Source: Semisulcospira habei (lineage: Eukaryota; Mollusca; Gastropoda; Semisulcospiridae). From it: DNA of 64,000 nt. The stretch's first letter is position 1, and each line of letters opens with the position of its first letter. This document shows, piece by piece, positions 10,006-18,806 of the stretch. Under the pieces are notes generated by a model. It was not told where the DNA came from and ran no database searches. It saw only the letters and a program-made list of their open reading frames with translations. The translations under genes and the position numbers were made by a program. The stretch lies in the NCBI GenBank assembly GCA_036245525.1, contig BTPG01000006.1:90073504-90137503 (forward strand), in the 5' to 3' direction.

Positions 10006-10566
10006 TTTTTAGTTCTCAGGGTTACCCTGGTCAGCCCCACAGGGTGGGTTTTTCTCTCTATTCTGGGGCATGCATGTGTTTCTGTCTACCCTTTGTCCAT
10101 TCACCTGTATTTGCCTTTTTAAAACTCTCCCTACTGTCTGCACTGCCTGTAGCTCTTGATATTGGATGCGTGTTGCTAAATGGTCTTAGCTTTATGTCTT
10201 GGCCCCATGTGTTAGGTTTATTTAACTCATTCTACCCCAGACACACCACGGCAGGATAAGGATCCACCATGATAGTTCAAGGGTGATGCCAGAATAGCTT
10301 GGCGCCTACGGGCGCCAAGCTATTCTGGCATCTCCCTTGAACTATCATGGTCGATCTGTGCCCTGCACTGCAATGCAGTCTTGAGAGGACAGGGGCAAAA
10401 TTTAAGGATTTTGGTGTTGGGGTAGAATGAGTTAACGTATTTGACCGGCAGGCGACATACATGGCAATGTTCTGTTTAGGTTTTTTTTTTTTTCACAAGC
10501 AGTGCAGGCACGTCCTGAGAAAGCCTAGTGGCTGTCGGGACGTTAAGCAATGTACAATCAATCTGA
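10006..10566 (+). mobile_element. SINE (AATC-tail family), truncated, split by a MITE
   Basis: It matches the complete SINE at 54173-54558 from TTTTTAGTTCNCAGGGT to GCAATGTACAATCAATC, and is interrupted at 10222-10435 by a TTAA MITE. The head (CCCACCCGGGTCTGCC) is missing. The same SINE sits at the same place in unit 2 (17649-17998) without the MITE, so the SINE predates the duplication. Confidence 0.75.
10222..10435. mobile_element. TTAA palindromic MITE with proven empty sites
   Basis: It is bounded by TTAA at 10222-10225 and 10432-10435, with 13-bp inverted ends CTCATTCTACCCC and GGGGTAGAATGAG. A long palindrome (about 10260-10352) has arms GATCCACCATGATAGTTCAA and near complement, and a loop GGCGCCTACGGGCGCC. 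Unit 2 reads TTTATTTAACGTATTTGACC at 17863-17882 and the SINE at 54173 reads the same, both without the insert. Precise insertion at TTAA is the signature of piggyBac-type transposition; there is no transposase here. Confidence 0.9.
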
Positions 10567-10714
10567 TTCAAAATGTCAGTTGGTTTACATGGTTGTATTG
10601 GACATGTTCTCAGCAACACCGTTTTGGTCACACCGGCTCAGGACTTTCTGGCACACACCCAGCGCCGGATGGCAGCAGGATGTCCAAACCCATCGGGATC
10701 TATGCTGCAGAATC

Positions 10715-10801
10715 ATGGCCCCCCAGGCTCTCAGTGCCACAGAGGGTGCGTCTGGTAGGAGGGTGCATGGACGGCAGCGGAATGCTCCCAATTACAAACT
10801 G
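10715..10801 (+). CDS. Tyrosine-recombinase-like gene, exon 1 (unit 1)
   Basis: The ATG at 10715 opens 29 residues (MAPQALSATEGASGRRVHG... ending NAPNYKL) that stop at the donor CTG|GTAAGT. Phase 0 fits the exon 2 acceptor TTTCTCCAG at 12009, which begins LANGAWDGPE. The exon is basic, and the acidic part of the protein follows in exon 2. The unit 2 version (about 18205-18286) has a net 4-nt deletion that breaks this frame, while its GTAAGT donor is kept. The splice pairing is inferred from frame and consensus only. Confidence 0.55.
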
Positions 10802-10914
10802 GTAAGTAAAGTGATTCTATGATCATCTTCATTTTATTGGCTGGCGTGCGTGCGAAGCAAAAGTGAGTTTATGTTCTGGGCCACTGGTCGTCCGTCCGTC
10901 GTCCATGGTAAACT

Positions 10915-11672
10915 TTAACTCATTCTACCCCAACACCAAAATCCTTAAATTTTGCCCCTGTCTTCTCAAGACCGCATTGCAGCGCAGGACACAGATCGAC
11001 CATGATAGTTCAAGGGTGATGCCAGAATAGCTTGGCGCCCGTAGGCGCCAAGCTGTTCTGGCATCACCTTTAAACTATCATGGTCGATCCTTATCCCAGG
11101 GGTGGGATTCTTCCGCGTTTCCGCGGATTTACGCGGAAATTCTTTCACAATTCCGCTGAAGCATATTTATTTTCCGCGTCTAATAACAACGAAAAAGACG
11201 AAGAAAAAAAAATCTTCTTAAATGGCAAAAAAATCTCAAATGGGTTGGATTTGTATGTAGTTTGGTTCACTATCGCCCGACACTTCCGGTAGCTTTAGGT
11301 CGCAGTGGAAAATGGCGGTGAAAAAGGATATTGTCCAAGACAAGTGCCGTTTTATTTAGTGTGCATCTGAACATAAACTGGTACGCACATTCCATTTTTA
11401 TACTGCAGATCAGGAGTGTCATAACAAAGTCCATTTTCGGGTGTGTTTGGTCTCGCTCCCCCTGTCGGTTTTTGGATACTTTGGCGAACGGTGGACACGC
11501 GCCTATCCCCCCCCCCTGTCGTTTGATTTTTCGGCTGCTGAAAATGAAGGACATGAACACCCCCCCCCCCCCACCCCCCCCCCCCTGTCGTTTGATTTTC
11601 CGCGTTTTCTTTCTTACTAGAATCCCACCCCTGTTATCCTGCTGTGATGTGTCTGGGGGTAGAATGAGTTAA
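10915..11672. mobile_element. TTAA palindromic MITE with nested insertion (intron 1)
   Basis: TTAACTCATTCTACCCC at 10915 and GGTAGAATGAGTTAA ending at 11672 bound the element. The orthologous copy in unit 2 (18401-18615) is uninterrupted, 215 bp long. Here 537 bp of another TIR element is nested at 11097-11633. The palindrome loop is GGCGCCCGTAGGCGCC. Confidence 0.9.
11097..11633. mobile_element. 537-bp TIR element nested in the MITE
   Basis: Ends CAGGGGTGGGATTCT (11097-11111) and AGAATCCCACCCCTG (11619-11633) are perfect 15-bp inverted repeats. The target duplication is TTATCC (11091-11096 and 11634-11639), and the empty site is at 18584 in unit 2. Both ends contain CCGCG-rich motifs, and the right half has C runs with a duplicated CTGTCGTTTGATTTT. 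No transposase is present. The CAGGG...CCCTG termini are hAT-like, but the 6-bp duplication is shorter than the usual 8 bp. Confidence 0.88.
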
Positions 11673-12009
11673 CGGTGGCATTTTCTCGGAGACTATTCAA
11701 GCCACATTCTTCAAGCTTGGCCCAAGGATACTTTGTGGCAAGACCTTTTTAAACATGCCAATTTGAGTGACCTCTCTCAAAGGGTCACGCAGGGTTGACA
11801 AGTGTGTGAAAACTGCTTGCATTTTCAGAAAACGTGGATTTTGACTGCTGCAGAAGCCAGCCCTCGTCACCGAGGTCACACATATGTAAATCGGTCATAC
11901 ACGGGATTACTCTTTTTTATTCTTGTGCAAGGCCCCTTTAAACCAAAATTGGGCTGTTTCTGTTTCCAATGCAGCTTTGGTTTTAATCTTTCTTTCTTTC
12001 TTTCTCCAG

Positions 12010-14421
12010 TTGGCAAATGGCGCCTGGGATGGACCCGAGACTGAGAGCAGTGCCAGCGCATCGCAATACGAGGGCAGTGATGACGAGGAGTTTGTTCCTG
12101 GCTCGAGCTCACCGGATTCAGAGGGTGTGTCGGCATCAATTGCTGGGATCTCTGACATAGACAGTATTGTATCGACTATGTTAGATTTCATCAAAGTGGC
12201 AGGTTCGGGGTGGCCAGGTGTCTGTGACGCTAGTACCAGCAAGGTGCAGTGTGCGTTAGGGGGTGGCAATGAGAATGTGGATAGGCAGGAGGAACATGAT
12301 GCTGGAAAGAGTGGGGAAAGAGCACTTACAGAAGAAACAGGTGTGCACGTGTCGCAGAGAGGGAAAGGAAAGTACAAATGGGACAAGAAACATGCATGCA
12401 AATTGTGTGGCAAGCTTGTCTTGAAAATGAGCACGCACTTACAAGATGTCCATGCAGATGAGGCAGACGTTGCTAAAATTTTGTCGATGAAAAAAGGGAC
12501 CAAGCAGAGACGTCGAGCATGGATCAGACACAAGATGAGGGTGATTACATGCATAACGTTGCTGTTCTTGAAAACAAATCCGGATGTTTGATTCCTAAGT
12601 ATCGCACCAAAACTAGTAAGGTAGACGACCTTCTCGCCTGTAGCCATTGCAAAGGGCTCTATCAAGAAAAGCTGATCTCTGTACACTCAAAACGTTGCTG
12701 TCAGAAGCCAGGAGGCTTTCAGATCACTCGGCGAGGAGATGCCGCGCGCCGTGGTCGCCTAATGCTTCCAATACCCTTAGACGTTGAATTTTCATTCTAC
12801 CACAAGGTCTTGGCTAGCCAGAGAGATGATGAGATAAGCCGTCTCATCAGAACTGACCCCTTGCTTCTTGAGTATGGAAAGAGATTATTTGACCACAGGG
12901 ACATTGAAGAACACACGGCTGGACAAATCAGCTCCAGGATGCGGGAGTTAGGGAGACTATTAAAGATTATCAGAGTGAGGTCAGAAATGAAAATCGCAAG
13001 TTTAAACGCTGTGATCAATTCAGCTAGCTTTGATCATGTTGTCCTGGCTGTAAAAGAGCTAGCAGATTTTGATGAGAACACACATCAGTTCAAAAAAGGC
13101 AATCTCGCAATGCGCATAGGCCATGCTTTGAAAAAGTGTTCACAGATCAAACAGTCACAGGCATCCAAACAGCTTGGGCAGGGTTCAGACGACAGGTGGC
13201 GACAGGAGCTCTCTGAGGCGCAGCGGTTTGACTCTGTCTTCAACGGGGACTGGTATGATTGTGTGTCCGCTACAGCAGCCCAGTCGGTCGGGAAAATGAC
13301 CATGAACAAACCCAAGCTGATCCCATCATGTGAAGATGTGAGGAAGGTCCAACAGCTTCTTGAGACAAGGATGGTTTCGGAAGATTATCCGACAGTGGTT
13401 AAAGCAACTCTTTGTGCTGTATCACTTTTCAACCGAAAACAAGGGGGAGAAGTTCAGAGAATGAAGGTGTCAGACTTCCAGAATGCTAAGATTGGATCGA
13501 TCACCAATCAAGATATCTTCAAAGGTCTCACAGAGGTTGAGAAGAAAATGGTGAATCATTTTCAGCGAGTGGAAATCAGAGGCAAGTTTAATAGGAGTGT
13601 TCCCGTTTTGCTGACGAAGAAGATGATGACAACTGTGGACAGAATCCTTCAAATGAGGCAATCAGTGCCAGCTCTCGCTGATTCCCAGTACATCTTTGCC
13701 ACACCTTCTGGTCAGAGGCCTTACAGAGGCCATGATGTTCTGAAGGCCCATGCCCTAGAAGCAGGGGTGTCATACCCAGCCATGTTCACATTTACTCAGT
13801 TGCGGAAGCAGGTTGCAACTTTGGCTCAGTCAATGGCCATCTCGGAGTTAGACCAGGATCAGCTGGCAGATTTCCTTGGCCATGATATTCGGATACATCG
13901 CCATATCTACCGCCAACCTCAAGACGTCCTTCAAAAGGCAAAAGTGGCAAAGATTCTTCTGTCAGTTAACAATGGGATGACAGATTTTGAGAGTTGCATT
14001 AGAGCTGAGCTGGGCGATGATGAAGAGATTGACTTTGACAATGAAGACACATCAGAAACTGGCAGAGAGGTCTCGGGGGGGGAACAGCACCTGTGAATGT
14101 AGCAAGTCAGCAACACAGGAATCGATGAGCATGACGGAGAAAAGACGTCCAGAGCCTGATGACAATCTAGATAGTTTTGATGATGACAGTACTGCGTCAG
14201 CTCCTGTTCGAAAGAAAGCTAGATTTACAAGGAAACCATGGGGGGAAGCTGAAGAGAAAGCTGTTCAAACTCGTTTCAAGACACACCTCGTCATGAACAA
14301 ACTTCCTGGAAAGGCCGAGATACAGTATGCAATGGCAGAGGAACCTGCACTTAGACATAGGCGCTGGACAAACATTAAGGATTACGTCCGCAACAGACTG
14401 AAAAAGTTACAAAAGAAATGA
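12010..14421 (+). pseudogene. Tyrosine-recombinase-like gene, exon 2 (unit 1)
   Basis: This exon begins after TTTCTCCAG. In order it encodes an acidic Ser-rich region, a C2H2-like finger (CKLCGK...HLQDVH, about 12397-12453), a second Cys/His cluster (CSHCKG...HSKRC, about 12637-12700), a helical region and a tyrosine-recombinase-like catalytic domain (about 13330-13960). That domain has the box I position RKQGGEV, the box II arginine in TQLRKQ (13803-13805), the histidine in FLGHD (13881-13883) and the tyrosine in HIYRQP (13908-13910). A SANT/Myb-like domain closes the protein (KPWGEAEEKAV...WTNIKDYVRN). Lesions relative to unit 2 are a 1-nt deletion near 12529, the box I arginine changed to Gln (CAA at 13440-13442), and indels at about 14075-14100. 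The family resembles Crypton-type or domesticated recombinases of animals; the exact class is not certain. Confidence 0.72.
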
Positions 14422-14514
14422 ATCGAGGTTCCCCGCCACTCGCGGCATTTTCGATTTCATACAGATTTATTACATGAGTGTTATTATTGGGGTGGTTTCA
14501 GCATGTATAGCCTG

Positions 14515-14546
<32 letters not shown>

Positions 14547-14568
14547 CTGATGGACGCCTGGATCATTT
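14422..14568. other. 3' flank of the recombinase gene with poly-T
   Basis: A T run at about 14517-14544 is shorter in unit 2 (eight T). No AATAAA signal is obvious. Confidence 0.5.
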
Positions 14569-14994
14569 GTGACCCTCTCTCACAAAATCAGTCTTAAGAA
14601 CTCGCATTTTGGATGTTTTGACATATATACATTTATGAAAACTACAGTGTTTGCTGATTACTGTGATATATGACTGTATGCTGTAGTGCAAAAATTGTAA
14701 AAGCTGTTAAGTGTTTAAAGTTGTTAAACCTCCGGCGGCCATTTTGAGAAAACAGCCTGTGAAGTTTCTGTGTACAGCATAATTGGGGCCAAGGGCAGAC
14801 TTTTAAAATCATTTTTTACCTATTTAACGGCATTTTTCATGATAAAGATTTTACCCATACGATACTTTGGTGTATGTAGAATACATTTCTCCCAAAAAGT
14901 GAAAATGCCCCAGATTGACCCCCACCACATATTATTGCCTGTAGTGCTGATTGGCTCGCTGCGAGTTAAGACTGGTTTCGTGAGAAAGGGTCAC
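14569..14994. mobile_element. 426-bp TIR element, ATTT target duplication
   Basis: Inverted ends GTGACCCTCTCTCACAAA and TTTCGTGAGAAAGGGTCAC bound the insert, flanked by ATTT at 14565-14568 and 14995-14998. Unit 2 has one uninterrupted GGATCATTTTGTATACTG at about 25915. A second full copy, in opposite orientation and also flanked by ATTT, is at 62902-63331 in the Pur-alpha intron. There is no transposase ORF. Confidence 0.9.
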
Positions 14995-15115
14995 ATTTTG
15001 TATACTGTATAACCTTTGGATTTGCAAAACGAAACAGCCGGCTGGGGACAAAAGACAATATAATAAGATAAGAAAACCATTGACAATGGCGGGGGCGGGC
15101 GGATCATTTTGTAAT

Positions 15116-15212
15116 ATACTGCATGCCATTTTAAAAACTCTGCAAATGAAAGAATGGTTGGTTGTACTGCATACCATTTTAAAAACTCTGCAAATGAAAG
15201 AATGGTTGGTTG
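15116..15212. repeat. Short tandem duplication
   Basis: A segment of about 50 bp starting TACTGCATGCCATTTTAAAA and ending GAATGGTTGGTTGT occurs twice in a row. Unit 2 has it once (about 26085). Confidence 0.8.
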
Positions 15213-15310
15213 TTTGTTGGAGACGAAAGACGTTAAATAAAGGCTGAAGTTTCAAGTGATTTCTTATGTTGTCAGTTAATTAATTAATGTCAGTGTTCTG
15301 TTCTGTCATT

Positions 15311-15903
15311 TTAACTCATTCTACCCCAAGATCGGAATCCCAAAATGTTGAAGTCGTCTTCAGAAGACTGCGTTGCAGTGCAGGACACAGATCCACCATG
15401 ATGGTTCAAGGGTGATGCCAGAATAGCTTGGCGCCCATAGGCACCAAGCTATTCTGGCATCACCCTTGAACTATCATGGTGGATCTTTATTTTGCTGGGG
15501 TAGAATAAGTTAAGCCCAAATGTTGAAGTCGTCTTCAGAAGACTGCGTTGCAGTGCAGGACACAGATCCACCATGATGGTTCAAGGGTGATGCCAGAATA
15601 GCTTGGCGCCCATAGGCGCCAAGCTATTCTGGCATCACCCTTGAACTATCATGGTGGATCTTTATTTTGCTGGGGTAGAATAAGTTAAGCCCAAATGTTG
15701 AAGTCGTCTTCAGAAGACTGCGTTGCAGTGCAGGACACAGATCCACCACGATAGTTCAAGGGTGATGCCAGAATAGCTTGGCGCCCACGATAGTTCAAGG
15801 GTGATGCCAGAATAGCTTGGCGCCCATAGGCGCCAAGCTATTCTGGCATCACCCTTGAACTATCGTGGTGGATCTTAAATTTTGCTGGGGTAGAATAAGT
15901 TAA
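15311..15903. mobile_element. Three palindromic MITEs in tandem sharing TTAA sites
   Basis: TTAA occurs at 15311, 15510, 15685 and 15900 and separates three units, each with a long palindrome (arms GATCCACCATGATGGTTCAA or close variants, loop GGCGCCCATAGGCGCC). The second and third units begin GCCCAAATGTTGAAGTCG rather than CTCATTCTACCCC. In the third, part of one arm is duplicated (15747-15824). Unit 2 has only two such units (26226-26614), so copy number changed after the duplication. Confidence 0.88.
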
Positions 15904-16780
15904 GTGTTCGTTTCTTCGTCTGGGTCTTTTTCTATCTTTGATATTTTTCCACACTTTTTGACCCGCATCATAGTCATACTGAGGCTAATAGCTTCAAATT
16001 TGTTCACTGCCATAATTCTATGCAAGCTACATTACAGTACTTACAGATGAGGACATAGACCAATGGCTTTAGTTCAAGGGTGGTGCCACAATAGCTTGGC
16101 GCCTAGAGGCACCAAGCTATTCTGGCACTAACCCTTGGACTATTTCAGTTACACTAGTTGCACACACTGGTGTATTCCGAATGATAAGGGTTAATGTTCA
16201 AAATGCTCTGTTGCTGTTTGTCTGAAACTCCAGAGTACCCAAAAACACACAAAAAAAGTCCTTTAATTTCCAGAATACATTATGTTGATTCTCACATCAA
16301 TGCCATGATAAACTGTTTTGCTTCAGAAGGACAAAACGCAGCAATGTTTAAAAGATTTCCTCTGTAAAAATCATAATCGAAAGGTTACGGGCCAGTGTTT
16401 ATTGAATTTTGCACCATACAATGTAAAGAATGTTAAAGCACACATACACATTTAAGTTGGGAAAAAAAATTAATGTGAAAAAGAAGTATTCCATGAACTT
16501 GACCTTATTACAGATGCCTACTGTTGTGAAGACACCCATTTTGACTGTAATGCCAGTCAGTTTTGTGTGAGAGAGACACCCACCCACTTTATTGGCAGAA
16601 ACCCATTTTTTCAGCATCTAGTGCCTCTGTTTCTAGAAAATGTCTATTTTATTTTAAGTTATAGAGCTTAGTTATAAGGTGAGTTCTAAACATTCGCATC
16701 AATTCCAGAGCCCTAGAATAAATAGAAATATGGGAACCCATTTTCACATGAAATGGTAGGTAACCCACTGTGAGGCTTAT
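15904..16780. other. AT-rich tail of unit 1 with degraded palindrome
   Basis: It contains a diverged palindrome at about 16066-16150 (GTTCAAGGGTGGTGCCACAA ... AGCTATTCTGGCACTAACCC). No gene is seen. The region is conserved with 26615-27470 and in part with 36121-36830. Confidence 0.6.
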
Positions 16781-16804
16781 GTGTGTGTGTGTGTGTGTGT
16801 GTGT
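16781..16804. repeat. (GT)n at the unit 1/unit 2 junction
   Basis: A short GT run exactly at the junction of the head-to-tail units. Confidence 0.95.
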
Positions 16805-17648
16805 ACACCAAACCACTCAAATGGGTTACTTTCTTTACCATACTTATGCAAAATGGGTGTGTGTAAAATTCTGAGTGACCAAGTCAGGCACCCATTTTTT
16901 CTGAGGGTTGTTTCTGCATTATCTTTCATTCAAAAGTCACAAAAAAATATCAAAATAGGATGTCCCCATTTCGCCAGATTTACTTCATGTTGTGTTTTGG
17001 CGATGCCCTGGGCCTGTGTGTTGACACGGAAGCGGAGTGTTTTCAGATCAACTTGATGATCGCCGATTGGTTAGCCCAACACCAATGAACGGAGTTGTTT
17101 CCCTTGCCCTTCCTAAAACGTCGTCTTTCGTCCCCAACAGTTCAACCATTCTTCAGCGTTTGCAGAGGTACTTTATGCAATATTTCTTAGTTAAGAGCAC
17201 GCCCAAATGTACTTGTTCAGTCCAGTTATTTAACTGAGAGATGCCTCCAATCCCCGATACCCGTTTGGCCCAGAAAAATAAGGCATCTGCTTCAGCCGTG
17301 GCTCAGTCCGTGTCTTCCTCTCTCTGACCGTTGAGTCTTGTAGTAAATGATAATAGAACCCCACGATTTTAACAAAAGCTTTCTTCTTCAATGAAAGGAA
17401 TTCGTTCAATAACCCCATTACAAGGTCAATCTGCCACGCGATTTTGTTTCTTTTTTTCTGACATGTGTGATTGTCAGTGATCGAAAAAGTAACTTGACAC
17501 ATGCATGCACAGTATCGGTTGACTTTAAAAAAAAAAAATGGCGCCAGATTTCAATCCTTGTTCGCAAAACTGCCTCGCGATTCGAAGAACAAACGTCCAC
17601 AAACAGGTCTTTCGGAATGTGCAACTGAAGTGTCGCTTTTCACTGTAT

Positions 17649-17998
17649 TACCAGTTTTTAGTTCCCAGGGTCACGCTGGTCAGCCCCACAGGGTGAGTTT
17701 TTCTCTCTATTCTGGGGCATGTGTTTCTGTCTACCCTTTGTCCATTCACCTGTATTTGCCTTTTTAAAACTCTCCCTACTGTCTGCACTGCCTGTAGCTC
17801 TTGATATTGGATGTGTGTTGCTAAATGGTCTTAGCTTTATGTCTTGGCCCCATGTGTTAGGTTTATTTAACGTATTTGACCGGCTGGCGACATACATGGC
17901 AATGTTCTGTTTAGGTGTTCTTTTCACAAGCAGTGCAGGCACGTCCTGAGAAAGCCTTGTTGCTGTCGGGACGTTAAGCAATGTACAATCAATCTGAT
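17649..17998 (+). mobile_element. SINE (AATC-tail family) in unit 2
   Basis: Same SINE and position as in unit 1, here without the MITE. The end reads GCAATGTACAATCAATCTGA. Confidence 0.72.
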
Positions 17999-18204
17999 TC
18001 AAAATGTCAATTGGTTTACATTGTTGTATTGGACATGTTTGCAGCAACACCGTTTTGGTCACACCGGCTCAGGACTTTCTGTACACACCCAGCGCCGGAT
18101 GGCAGCAGGATGTCCAAACCCATCGGGATCTATGGAAGTGGACAAGCACGCCCCTTCCTGGCACATGACCAAGGCCCATGGTCAAATTAGTCAGCTGCAG
18201 CATC

Positions 18205-18286
18205 ATGGCCCCCCAGCCTCTGCCACATAGGGTGCGTCTGGTAGGAGGGTGCATGGACGGCAGCGGAATACTCCCAATTACAAACT
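18205..18286 (+). pseudogene. Recombinase exon 1 (unit 2), frameshifted
   Basis: Counterpart of 10715-10801. The ATGGCCCCCCAG start and the CTG|GTAAGT donor are kept, but a net loss of 4 nt shortly after the start shifts the frame. Confidence 0.5.
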
Positions 18287-18400
18287 GGTAAGTAAAGTGA
18301 TTCTATGATCATCTTCATTTTATTGGCTGGCGTGCGTGCGAAGCAAAAGTGAGTTTATGTTCTGGGCCACTGGTCGTCCGTCCGTCGTCCATGGTAAACT

Positions 18401-18615
18401 TTAACTCATTCTAACCTAACACCAAAATCCTTAAATTTTGCCCCTGTCCTCTCAAGACCGCATTGCAGTGCAGGACACAGATCGACCATGATAGTTCAAG
18501 GATGATGCCAGAATAGCTTGGCGCCCGTAGGCGCCAAGCTATTCTGGCATCACCTTTGAACTATCATGGTCGATCCTTATCCCGCTGTGGTGTGTCTGGG
18601 GGTAGAATGAGTTAA
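18401..18615. mobile_element. TTAA palindromic MITE (intron 1, unit 2)
   Basis: Uninterrupted orthologue of 10915-11672, bounded by TTAA at 18401 and 18612. The palindrome arms are GATCGACCATGATAGTTCAA and complement, and the loop is GGCGCCCGTAGGCGCC. Confidence 0.9.
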
Positions 18616-18806
18616 CGGTGGCATTTTCTCGGAGACTATTCAAGCCACATTCTTCAAGCTTGGCCCAAGGATACTTTGTGGCAAGACCTTTTTAAACATG
18701 CCAATTTGAGTGACCTCTCTCAAAGGGTCACGCAGGGTTGACAAATGTGTGAAAACTGCTTGCATTTTCAGAAAACGTGGATTTTGCTGCTGCAGAAGCC
18801 AGCCCT

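Larger units (their letters stand above)
9171..16780 (+). mobile_element. Tandem unit 1, tyrosine-recombinase element
   Basis: The whole stretch is collinear with 16805-27470 once later insertions are removed. It starts ACACCAAA...TGGGTTNCTTTCTTTACCAT and ends GGTAGGTAACCCACT followed by a GT run. It contains, in order, a SINE-derived segment, exon 1 and exon 2 of a recombinase-like gene, palindromic MITEs and an AT-rich tail. Head-to-tail copies, a tyrosine-recombinase gene and no terminal inverted repeats are what a Crypton-like element would show, but a tandem segmental duplication of a locus carrying a domesticated gene is equally possible. Confidence 0.6.

Noticed and set aside
10461..10805. 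114-codon frame over exon 1 of the recombinase gene
   Set aside because: Its frame does not join exon 2. The overlapping frame that reads MAPQALSATEG to the GTAAGT donor is in phase with exon 2.
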